Shown here one piece after another: positions 1 through 6,844 of a stretch of 64,000 nt of DNA. The stretch is from Acidimicrobiia bacterium (GTDB lineage: Bacteria > Actinomycetota > Acidimicrobiia > IMCC26256 > PALSA-610), in assembly GCA_026002935.1 (NCBI GenBank), contig BPGH01000001.1, positions 1,165,965-1,229,964 of the forward strand. The letters run 5' to 3'. A model generated the notes under the pieces. The model saw only the letters and a program-made list of their open reading frames with translations. It ran no database searches and was not told the origin of the DNA. The translations under genes were made by a program, and so were the position numbers. How positions within the stretch are numbered: position 1 is the first letter of the stretch; the number at the start of each line of letters is the position of its first letter.

Positions 1-564
1 GAGGTGTACGAGCACCTCGTGTACGACGGCGAGCACGTGCCGCTCGCGACGCTGCCCGGGATGCGGGACCGCACGGTGACGATCTCGTCGGGCGGCAAGA
101 CGTTCTCGTTCACCGGCTGGAAGGTCGGCTGGGTGTGCGCCCCGCCCGGGCTCGTCGCCGCGGTGCGCACGACGAAGCAGTTCCTCACCTACGTCAGCGG
201 CGGCCCCTTCCAGTACGCGATCGCGGTCGGGCTCGACCTGGGCGACGACTACTACGCGTCGTTCCTCGCGGGGATGCGCGAGCGGCGTGACCGGCTGTGC
301 GCCGGGTTGGCCGACGCCGGGTTCGAGGTGTTCGTGCCGCAGGGCACGTACTTCGTGACGACCGACATCCGCCCGCTCGGCGAGCGCGACGGCCTCGCGT
401 TCTGCCGCGCCCTGCCGCACCGGTGCGGGGTCGTGGCCGTCCCGAACGTCGTGTTCTACGACGACGAGGCCGCGGGCGCGCCGCTCGTGCGCTGGGCGTG
501 CTGCAAGCGCCCCGAGGTGCTCGACGAGGCGGTCACGCGGCTGAAGGCGGCGGCCCGTGGCTGA
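1..564 (+). CDS. Class I/II aminotransferase, C-terminal part (glutamine/kynurenine transaminase type)
   Basis: This is the 3' part of a gene that begins before the window; the frame is open to base 1. The motif SSGGKTFSFTGWKVGW carries the lysine that binds pyridoxal phosphate, and its wording matches the glutamine transaminase K / kynurenine aminotransferase / YbdL group of fold-type I enzymes. The C-terminal small domain is complete. These enzymes move an amino group from methionine, glutamine or aromatic amino acids to a 2-oxo acid in the cytoplasm. The stop overlaps the start of the downstream nitrilase by 8 bases, so the two are probably co-translated. Substrate is inferred from that neighbour and cannot be fixed from the fragment. 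Confidence 0.88.
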   Translation, partial: EVYEHLVYDGEHVPLATLPGMRDRTVTISSGGKTFSFTGWKVGWVCAPPGLVAAVRTTKQFLTYVSGGPFQYAIAVGLDLGDDYYASFLAGMRERRDRLCAGLADAGFEVFVPQGTYFVTTDIRPLGERDGLAFCRALPHRCGVVAVPNVVFYDDEAAGAPLVRWACCKRPEVLDEAVTRLKAAARG

Positions 565-1405
565 CCGTCCGGGCGGGCGCGCTCCGGTGCTGCGCGTCGC
601 GGCGGTCCAGCACGACATCGTCTGGGAGCGCCCGGCCGAGAACTTCGCGCGGCTCGCGCCGCTCGTCGCCGCGGCGGCCGGGCGCGGGGCGCGGCTGGTC
701 GCGTGCACCGAGATGTTCTCCACCGGTTTCTCGATGGCCTCGCAGCGCATCGCGGAGCCGGAGGACGGCCCGAGCAGCGGGTTCCTGCGCGACCAGGCGC
801 GCACGCACGGGGTGTGGGTGTGCGGCTCGGTGCCGGTGCGACCGCGGGGCGCCGATCTGCCCCACAACCGCCTGCTGGTCGCGGCGCCCGACGGGAGCCT
901 GCGCCACTACGACAAGATCCACCCGTTCAGCTACAGCGGCGAGCACGAGCACTACGCGGCCGGCGACACCTCCCTGACCCTCGACGTCGAGGGGCTCCGG
1001 ATCAGCTTCTTCGTCTGCTACGACCTGCGGTTCGCCGACGAGTTCTGGGTGCTCGCCCGGGAGACCGACTGCTACGTCGTCGTCGCGAACTGGCCGCGTT
1101 CGCGCCGGGCGCACTGGCGGACGTTGCTCGCGGCGCGGGCCATCGAGAACCAGGCCTACGTCGTCGGCGTGAACCGGGTGGGCGAGGGGGGCGGCACGCA
1201 GTACGCCGGCGACTCGATGATCGTCGACCCCTTCGGGGAGGTCGTCGCCGAGGCGCCCCCCGTCGAGTGCGTCGTGGACGCCGAGGTGAGCGCGGCGCGC
1301 GTGCGCGAGGTCCGGGAGCGGTACCCGTTCCTCGCCGACCGCCGTCCGCCGTCCGCCGTCGGCGCTCGGGAGTCATCCGCCGACCCGGAACCCCGCCGAC
1401 CCTGA
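557..1405 (+). CDS. Carbon-nitrogen hydrolase, omega-amidase-like (YafV/Nit2 type)
   Basis: This 282-residue protein is a full-length single-domain nitrilase-superfamily enzyme. The catalytic triad is visible as Glu52 (TEMFSTGF), Lys120 (YDKIHPF) and Cys154 (VCYDLRF). The TGFSM and YDLRFADEFW contexts resemble omega-amidases, which hydrolyse 2-oxoglutaramate or 2-oxosuccinamate to the 2-oxo acid and ammonia. The start is GTG at 557 inside the aminotransferase stop region, giving an 8-base overlap. Paired with a glutamine-transaminase-type enzyme it would pull transamination forward, for example in methionine salvage. The residues are seen directly; the exact substrate is inferred from family and context. 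Confidence 0.85.
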   Translation: MADRPGGRAPVLRVAAVQHDIVWERPAENFARLAPLVAAAAGRGARLVACTEMFSTGFSMASQRIAEPEDGPSSGFLRDQARTHGVWVCGSVPVRPRGADLPHNRLLVAAPDGSLRHYDKIHPFSYSGEHEHYAAGDTSLTLDVEGLRISFFVCYDLRFADEFWVLARETDCYVVVANWPRSRRAHWRTLLAARAIENQAYVVGVNRVGEGGGTQYAGDSMIVDPFGEVVAEAPPVECVVDAEVSAARVREVRERYPFLADRRPPSAVGARESSADPEPRRP

Positions 1406-1423
1406 ACCCGGCCGACCGCCCGG

Positions 1424-2788
1424 TCAGGTGGTGGTCATCCAGTAGCCGTCGCCCTGGGGACGCGGCGCGACGTCGACCGTGCGGCGGCCGATCGCCGAGC
1501 CGTCGGCGGCCAGGCTGCCGAAGAACCGCGCGTCCCCGAACGAGAACACCCCGCCGTCACGCGCCACCATCCAGTAGCCGCGTCCGGTGGGGGTGGCGGC
1601 GATGCCGACGATGGGTTGGTTGAGGCGGACGCCGCCCATGCTGCCGTGGAATCGGGCGTCCCCGAACGAGAACACCCCGCCGTCGCTGGCGACCATCCAG
1701 TAGCCGCGTCCGGTGGGGGTGGCGGCGATGCCGACGATGGGTTGGTTGAGGCGGACGCCGCCCATGCTGCCGTGGAATCGGGCGTCCCCGAACGAGAACA
1801 CCCCGCCGTCGCTGGCGACCATCCAGTAGCCGCGTCCGGTGGGGGTGGCGGCGATGCCGACGATGGGTTGGTTGAGGCGGACGCCGCCCATGCTGCCGTG
1901 GAATCGGGCGTCGCCGAAGCTGAAGATGCCGCCGTCGCTGGCGACCATCCAGTAGCCGTTGCCGGTGGGGGTGCGGGCCAGGTCGACCACCGGCCGGTTC
2001 AGCCGCGTGCCGCCCATGCTGCCGTGGAATCGGGCGTCGCCGAAGCTGAAGATGCCGCCGTCCTCGGCGACCAGCCAGTACCCGTTCCCGCTCGGCGTCG
2101 ACTCGATCCCGGTGACCGGGCTGCGCAGCAGGCCCTGCGGCTCCCCGTGGTCGCGTGCCGCGCCGAACGCGTGGACCGCCGCGGTCGACCCCTGCAGGCA
2201 CGGCGCCGTGTGGTTCGCGGTCGCGTTCGCGGTCGCGCTCGTGGTCGTGCAGCTCGGCTCCCACTCCCAGGGCGGCATGCACGTCGCCACGCGGCAGACG
2301 ACCGGGCCGACGCACGCGACGTCCTGGCGGCACTGGCCGTAGCGGAAGTTGTTGCACGCCACCCGGCGGCGGTCGCAGTCGTTGGTCCCGCAGTGGCACC
2401 TCCAGCCGTGGCAGCCCGGCGCGCAGATGCCGCTCGAACCGCACCCGCACGAACCGCACGTCGCGTTGCAGTCGAGGATGTAGCGGGGCCCGCCGCCGCA
2501 GAAGGCGGAGCCGTCCGCCTTCCACCACCCGGCCGGGATCGTGTTCGGCGGGCAGGTGTTCTCGCCGTTGTTGATCGAACAGCAGAAGACCGTCCAGCCG
2601 GACGCGCAGTCGGCCTCGGGCCCGCACAGCGACGCGTACGCGGTGCCGGGGCGCAGCAGGTAGCGCCACGGCCGTGTCGCGAGCGCCGAGCCGACCACGG
2701 CCGTCTTCACGAGGAAGCTGCGCCGCGACGGCCGGCGCGCCAGGCGCTCGCCGATGCGTTCGACCGCGCGGGTGGCGAGCGTCGTCAT
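1424..2788 (-). CDS. Tat-exported Cys-rich MADH-light-chain-like domain fused to a six-blade GYW propeller
   Basis: The protein has 454 residues in three parts. Residues 21-28 (SRRSFLVK) form a twin-arginine export signal before a hydrophobic stretch. Residues about 54-180 hold more than twenty cysteines; the spacing GWTVFCC..TCPPNTIPAGWW..YILDC resembles the light chain of methylamine dehydrogenase (MauA), with Trp88/Trp89 at the place of the first tryptophylquinone Trp. I cannot find the second crosslinking Trp by eye. Residues about 200-454 contain six GYW..DGG.FSFGDARF units of 42 residues; the N-terminal AVHAFGAARDHGE and the C-terminal GYWMTTT are two halves of one unit, as in propeller velcro closure. 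It is the last gene of an operon with MauE-like and MauD-like proteins, and its ATG overlaps the upstream stop by 4 bases. An extracytoplasmic redox role is inferred. Confidence 0.75.
   Translation of the reverse strand: MTTLATRAVERIGERLARRPSRRSFLVKTAVVGSALATRPWRYLLRPGTAYASLCGPEADCASGWTVFCCSINNGENTCPPNTIPAGWWKADGSAFCGGGPRYILDCNATCGSCGCGSSGICAPGCHGWRCHCGTNDCDRRRVACNNFRYGQCRQDVACVGPVVCRVATCMPPWEWEPSCTTTSATANATANHTAPCLQGSTAAVHAFGAARDHGEPQGLLRSPVTGIESTPSGNGYWLVAEDGGIFSFGDARFHGSMGGTRLNRPVVDLARTPTGNGYWMVASDGGIFSFGDARFHGSMGGVRLNQPIVGIAATPTGRGYWMVASDGGVFSFGDARFHGSMGGVRLNQPIVGIAATPTGRGYWMVASDGGVFSFGDARFHGSMGGVRLNQPIVGIAATPTGRGYWMVARDGGVFSFGDARFFGSLAADGSAIGRRTVDVAPRPQGDGYWMTTT
1567..2078 (-). repeat. 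126-bp tandem repeats encoding propeller blades
   Basis: The GYW codons recur at an exact 126-base period; the plus-strand words ccatccag or ccagccag start at 1567, 1693, 1819, 1945 and 2071. The units between 1567 and 1945 are almost identical in DNA sequence, including synonymous positions, which suggests recent duplication or gene conversion within the coding region. Confidence 0.9.
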
Positions 2789-3234
2789 ATCAGGATCTCC
2801 AGGCCGTCGAGCACGAGGTTGACCTCCCGGACGATCCGGGGCAGGTGGGCGCGGCTGCCGGCGACGACGTAGAGGCAGAACGGGCGGTCGTTCTCGGTGA
2901 AGAAGAGCTGGCAGCCGAGCTGCCCCGGCAGCATCCGCTGCAGCCGCGTCGGGCTGAACATGTCGGCGCGCACGCGGGGGATCCCCTGGTGGGCGAACAG
3001 GGGCGTGCCGAGCGACTCCGGTCCGTACTCGAACAACGTCACGAAGGCGTCCGAGGAGCGCATCAGCTCGGTGACCCCCTGGCCGAAGTCGCCGCGCTGC
3101 TCGGGCATCGGGAAGGTCGCGAGGTGCACGACCGCGTACGTCCGCTCCCGCTCGTCGCTCGTGGCACGCCGCAACACCCGGCCCTCCCAGCCGGCGCGCA
3201 CCGCGAGCGACAGGCCGTGCGCCGAGAGCCTCAC
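2785..3234 (-). CDS. Conserved-looking protein of unknown function in the Mau-like operon
   Basis: This is a 149-residue protein with no signal peptide or obvious transmembrane segment. I do not recognise the family. The sequence is balanced in composition and has a regular alternation of hydrophobic residues near its end (LPRIVREVNLVLDGLEIL), so it reads as a folded soluble domain. I chose the GTG at 3234 because it overlaps the stop of the upstream membrane protein gene in the form GTGA; longer in-frame extensions are Arg/Pro-rich and read as the shadow of that gene. Its stop overlaps the ATG of the Cys-rich propeller protein by 4 bases, so its product may assist that protein. Confidence 0.75.
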   Translation of the reverse strand: MRLSAHGLSLAVRAGWEGRVLRRATSDERERTYAVVHLATFPMPEQRGDFGQGVTELMRSSDAFVTLFEYGPESLGTPLFAHQGIPRVRADMFSPTRLQRMLPGQLGCQLFFTENDRPFCLYVVAGSRAHLPRIVREVNLVLDGLEILI

Positions 3235-3830
3235 GACGCGCCCCCGGCGAGCGCGGCGAGCGCGCCGAGTGCGACGGCGGCCTGCGTGGCGAGGGCGACG
3301 CGGGCGAGGCGCGGCCGGGTGCGCTCGAGCCGCCGGACCAGCGCGCGCAGCTCGGCGGGCTCGCGCACCCTCGCGGTGAGCAGGATCGGCAGCGCCCGTA
3401 CGAGGCCGAAGGCCGCGCCGATCATCAGGCCGCCCCACACCGAGCCCGACAGGAGCGCGCACGCGAACGCGACCCAGGCCGCCGAGGCGTTGACGATCGT
3501 CGTGAACGCGAGCCCGAGCTGCGCGCCGAACCCCGCGCCGTACACCCAGCCGCGGTAGGTCGAGAGCCAGTTCTCGTCCACCTGGCGGTGCGGGCCCGGG
3601 ACGCGCAGCCCGAACCAGCCGAGGTCGAACGCGATCCCGGCGGCCGCCAGCGCGGCCGCGACCGCGACCGCGACCGTGGCGCGGCCCGCGAACAGCGGCG
3701 TCCCGGCGAGCCCGAGCGCGGCCCCGAGCGCGGCGCCCGCGACGGTGGACGCGGCGACGTAGGCCGTGACGGTGACCCAGTAGCGTTGGTTCCGGCCCCG
3801 CTCACCGAGCGGGTTGATGCTCGCGAGCAT
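3231..3830 (-). CDS. Polytopic membrane protein in the Mau-like operon
   Basis: The 199-residue protein has roughly five hydrophobic segments (around residues 18-42, 50-70, 95-115, 118-150 and 180-198) and a conserved-looking N-terminus INPLGERGRNQRYWVTVTAY. There are no cysteine pairs, so it is not a standard CcdA/DsbD electron carrier, although the SGSVWGGLMIGAAFGLVRALPILL-type segment is loosely reminiscent of that fold. The ATG at 3830 has a strong AGGGGA ribosome-binding site that sits on the stop codon of the preceding 24-codon reading frame. It probably acts with MauE-like and MauD-like proteins in the membrane; its function is unknown. Confidence 0.8.
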   Translation of the reverse strand: MLASINPLGERGRNQRYWVTVTAYVAASTVAGAALGAALGLAGTPLFAGRATVAVAVAAALAAAGIAFDLGWFGLRVPGPHRQVDENWLSTYRGWVYGAGFGAQLGLAFTTIVNASAAWVAFACALLSGSVWGGLMIGAAFGLVRALPILLTARVREPAELRALVRRLERTRPRLARVALATQAAVALGALAALAGGAS

Positions 3831-3839
3831 CGACTCCCC

Positions 3840-3914
3840 TCAGGGCGACCAGGTGCTGCGCAGCGCGGCGAAGAGCGCGAGCAGCACCCCGACGGCGACG
3901 ACGGCGGCGTTCAC
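3840..3914 (-). CDS. Candidate 24-residue single-pass membrane peptide
   Basis: Between the MauD-like gene and the polytopic protein lies a 24-codon frame. Its GTG at 3914 overlaps the MauD-like stop as GTGA, the same arrangement seen at other junctions of this operon, and its TGA supplies part of the ribosome-binding site of the next gene. The translation VNAAVVAVGVLLALFAALRS is one hydrophobic helix ending in a basic residue. Either it is a real micropeptide or a translational coupling device. Confidence 0.5.
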   Translation of the reverse strand: MNAAVVAVGVLLALFAALRSTWSP

Positions 3915-4642
3915 GGCCGGTGTTCCGCCTCGATCTGCTCGGCGGTCCGGTAGAGGCTCGGGTCGCCCGGCCGGATCCCGGACGCGAGCAGCTCCCGGTC
4001 GATGCGGGCCTCGTTGCGCAGGTCGACGGCGGCGTCGCCGGTCGCCTGCAGCACGAGCCCCCGCACCTGCTCCCAGCTCACCCCCGTGCCCTCGCCCTGC
4101 ACCTGCCCGGTCGCGCCGTCGGCGAGCACGAAGTACGGCGAACCAGGCACCCCGTACGCCGCCCACGTCGCGCTCGAGCAGGCGACGGGGAGGTCGGCGG
4201 GGGCGAGCTCCGCCAGCGCGGAGGGCGACTCCTCGGCGAGGTCCTTCGTGACGACCACCAGGCGGATGTCGTCGGGGAGGCCGAGGTCGGCGCCCGACGC
4301 GAACGTGTCCCAGAACCCGCGGCAGGTCAGGCAGCCGCTCGACAGGAACGCGAGGAGCGTGCGGTGGCGCACGCCCACGACCGGGATGTGCACCGCGTCG
4401 TCGCGCAGGCCGACGCCGACGACGTCGTGCGCCGGCCCCGAGGCACCGGCGCCGGGGGCGAGGTCGCCCCGGGGGCGCAGCGCGACCGGCCGTTCCCGCT
4501 CGCCGGCGGGGGCGTCCGGATCGAGGCCCGCGCCGAGCTCGTGGAGGCGGCGCAGGATCTCGGCGTGGCTGCGCAGCAGCCCGGCGACGAGGACCGTGAG
4601 CAGCACGATCACGACGGTCTCGACGGCGACGAGCACGGCCAT
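3911..4642 (-). CDS. MauD-like thioredoxin-fold protein
   Basis: This 243-residue protein starts with a hydrophobic anchor (residues 1-22) followed by a hydrophilic linker and a thioredoxin-like domain from about residue 75. The active-site motif is SSGCLTC with Cys104 and Cys107, and a later cis-Pro-type motif GVPGSPYFVLAD is present. MauD proteins are membrane-anchored disulfide oxidoreductases needed to mature the disulfide-rich methylamine dehydrogenase light chain. The ATG at 4642 overlaps the MauE-like stop by one base. A role in forming disulfides in the Cys-rich protein encoded at the end of the operon is the natural inference. Confidence 0.82.
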   Translation of the reverse strand: MAVLVAVETVVIVLLTVLVAGLLRSHAEILRRLHELGAGLDPDAPAGERERPVALRPRGDLAPGAGASGPAHDVVGVGLRDDAVHIPVVGVRHRTLLAFLSSGCLTCRGFWDTFASGADLGLPDDIRLVVVTKDLAEESPSALAELAPADLPVACSSATWAAYGVPGSPYFVLADGATGQVQGEGTGVSWEQVRGLVLQATGDAAVDLRNEARIDRELLASGIRPGDPSLYRTAEQIEAEHRP

Positions 4643-5160
4643 CAGGCGCTCCCTTCGCGGATCGCGACCCGCAGGTCGGCGTGCGCGTCGAGCAGCAGCC
4701 CGGCGAGCCGGGCCGCGCACGCCACGAGGACGAGGAACGGCACCCCGTGGAGCGGCTGGTCGGCGACGACCGCGGGCGGCGGGGGCGCGGCGACCGCCAC
4801 CGCGGCGAACACCGCGGCGGCCCCGTCGACCGCGACGTGGACCCAGGTCGCGGGCGCCGCGGACGCGCCGAGGCAGCCGCAGGGGGTGCGCGGGGCGCGC
4901 CGCACGAGGCGCACGGCGACGGCGGCGAGGGCGAGGTAGGCAGCGGCGACGGCCGCGGCGGCGGCCCCGCCGAGGGCGGCGCCGGCGGCCGCGACCGCCA
5001 GCTCGGCGGCGCCGAGCACCCGCACGGCGGCGGCGGACGCGGGGAGGCCGGCCGCACGCGCGGCGAGGACGGTGGGCCGCGGGTCCCGCAGCTTGGCGGC
5101 GCCCGCCACGCCGAGGACGGCGCACGCGGCGAGGAACGGGCCGGTCGTGATCGCTGCCAT
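4642..5160 (-). CDS. MauE/DoxX-like redox membrane protein
   Basis: The 172-residue protein has four to five transmembrane segments and begins MAAITTGPFLAACAVLGVAG, typical of the MauE branch of the DoxX-like family. A conserved-looking CGCLG motif (Cys94, Cys96) lies between helices, as expected for a protein that exchanges electrons with a MauD partner. It is the first gene of the operon; a purine-rich GGGGGACACCGAG precedes the ATG. Positions 5161-5375 upstream are non-coding and probably hold the promoter and the end of the adjoining transporter operon leader. Confidence 0.82.
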   Translation of the reverse strand: MAAITTGPFLAACAVLGVAGAAKLRDPRPTVLAARAAGLPASAAAVRVLGAAELAVAAAGAALGGAAAAAVAAAYLALAAVAVRLVRRAPRTPCGCLGASAAPATWVHVAVDGAAAVFAAVAVAAPPPPAVVADQPLHGVPFLVLVACAARLAGLLLDAHADLRVAIREGSA

Positions 5161-5375
5161 CTCGGTGTCCCCCAGCGTAGGTGGTCGCGCCGTGCGTGCT
5201 GCCCACCGGCGGTTCCTCACTCGGCGCGCCGCCCCACGGGTGAAGGGCCTGCGGGTGAAGGGCCCGCGGGGATCGACCCGCCGCGTCCGGCGCGGCGATG
5301 CAGGCTCGCGCGTGCCGGGCGCCGGGGCGGGGATCCGGCCCCCCGCCGGGCCCGGACGCCGGACGCCCGGACCGG

Positions 5376-6083
5376 TCAGCCGCCGAGGTACCCGGCCCGG
5401 ACCTCGCGGTGCGCCTGGGCGGCGGGCCCGCGCCAGGCGATCACGCCCTGGCGCATCACGACCGCCTCGTCGGCGAGGGTGAGCGCCCGCTCGACGTACT
5501 GCTCGACGAGCAGGATCGCGACGCCCTCGGCGCGCGCCCGTGCGAGGCCGTCGAACACGAGGTCGACCATCCGGGGCGCGAGCCCGAGCGACATCTCGTC
5601 GGCGACGAGCAGCCGCGGCGGCACCGCGAGGACCCGGGCGAGGGCGAGCATCTGCTGCTCGCCCCCCGACAGCGTGCCCGCCGCCTGGCGGCGGCGCTCG
5701 CCGAGCACCGGGAACAGGTGGATCGCCCGATCGAGCGCCGCGGCGCGCCCGGCGCGGGGCGCGGCGCGGCGCACCATGATCCGCAGGTTGTCGATCACCG
5801 ACAGGTGCGGGAAGATCCCGCGGCCCTCGGGGACGTACGCAACGCCGAGGCGCGCGACGCGGTGCGGCGGCCACGACGTGATGTCGGTGCCGTCGAAGAC
5901 GACGCGTCCGGCGGTGCGGGGCGCGGCGCCGGCGACGGCGGCCGCGAGCGAGCTCTTGCCCGCGCCGTTCGCGCCCAGGACCGCGACCACGCCGCCGTGC
6001 CCGACGGTGAGCGAGACGCCGAAGAGCGCGCGCGCCGGCCCGTAGGCGACCTCGAGGTCGTCGACGCGCAGCAGCGGGCTCAT
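5376..6083 (-). CDS. livF: Branched-chain amino acid-type ABC transporter ATPase LivF
   Basis: This 235-residue ATPase has the Walker A motif GANGAGKSS, the signature LSGGEQQML and the Walker B region LLVADEMSLGLAP, the last being typical of LivF (MSLGLAP). It energises import of branched-chain amino acids, amides or related polar compounds at the cytoplasmic face. The ATG at 6083 overlaps the LivG stop by 4 bases. It is the last gene of the transporter operon. Confidence 0.93.
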   Translation of the reverse strand: MSPLLRVDDLEVAYGPARALFGVSLTVGHGGVVAVLGANGAGKSSLAAAVAGAAPRTAGRVVFDGTDITSWPPHRVARLGVAYVPEGRGIFPHLSVIDNLRIMVRRAAPRAGRAAALDRAIHLFPVLGERRRQAAGTLSGGEQQMLALARVLAVPPRLLVADEMSLGLAPRMVDLVFDGLARARAEGVAILLVEQYVERALTLADEAVVMRQGVIAWRGPAAQAHREVRAGYLGG

Positions 6084-6844
6084 GTCGTCGTGCCCAGGTA
6101 GGCGGCCTGCACGGCGGCATCGGCGCGGATCTCGTCCGGTGTGCCCTCGGCGATCACCTGGCCGAAGTCGAGCACGGTCACTCGTCGCGCGAGCGAGAGC
6201 ACCATCTCGACGTCGTGCTCGACGAGCACGAGCGCGACGTCCCGGTCGTCGCGCAGGCGCCGCAGCACCTCGGCGAGCTGCGCGGTCTCGCGGGCGTCGA
6301 GCCCCGACGACGGTTCGTCGAGCAACAGCACGCGGGGCCGGGTCGCGACGGCCCGGGCGAGCTCGACGAGCCGCCCGGTCCCGAGCCCGAGCGCCGCGGC
6401 CGGCCGGTCGGCGGCGGCGGCGAGCCCGAACAGCTCCAGGACGGACGTGACCGCGGCGTCCTCCTCGGGGTCGGTGCGCGCCCCGAGGCCGACCAGGTCG
6501 CGCGCGAAACGGGTGAACGGGCTGCCGCGGCCCTGGCGGTGCGCGAGCAGGACGTGCTCGCGCACGGTGAGCTCCCCGAACAGCTCCAGCCGCTGGAACG
6601 TGCGCGCGAGCCCGAGCCGCGCCCGCGCCTGGGGCGACCGACGCGTCACGTCGGCGCCCGCGAGGGCGACGGTCCCTGCGCGCGGCCGCACGAGGCCCGA
6701 CAGCACGCCGAAGAACGTCGTCTTGCCCGCGCCGTTCGGCCCGATGAGCCCGACGATCGAACGGTCGGGGACCGCGAGCGACACGCCGTCGAGGGCGACG
6801 AGGCCGCCGTAGCGGACCGTGACGTCACGCGCCTCGAGGATCAC
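6080..6844 (-). CDS. livG: Branched-chain amino acid-type ABC transporter ATPase LivG
   Basis: The protein has 254 residues. It carries Walker A GPNGAGKTT, a LivG-like region LARTFQRLELFGELTVREHV, and Walker B VLLLDEPSSGLD; the signature segment reads LGLGTGRLVELARA instead of the common SGGQ form, which is usual for LivG proteins. I chose GTG at 6844 because it overlaps the permease stop as GTGA; a start further upstream would extend into the permease gene. It is the second ATPase of the heterodimer with LivF. Confidence 0.92.
   Translation of the reverse strand: MILEARDVTVRYGGLVALDGVSLAVPDRSIVGLIGPNGAGKTTFFGVLSGLVRPRAGTVALAGADVTRRSPQARARLGLARTFQRLELFGELTVREHVLLAHRQGRGSPFTRFARDLVGLGARTDPEEDAAVTSVLELFGLAAAADRPAAALGLGTGRLVELARAVATRPRVLLLDEPSSGLDARETAQLAEVLRRLRDDRDVALVLVEHDVEMVLSLARRVTVLDFGQVIAEGTPDEIRADAAVQAAYLGTTT

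Noticed and set aside
1567-2078. Regular repeats considered as a CRISPR array
   Set aside because: The 126-base period has no repeat/spacer alternation and encodes propeller blades in frame; no cas genes are present.
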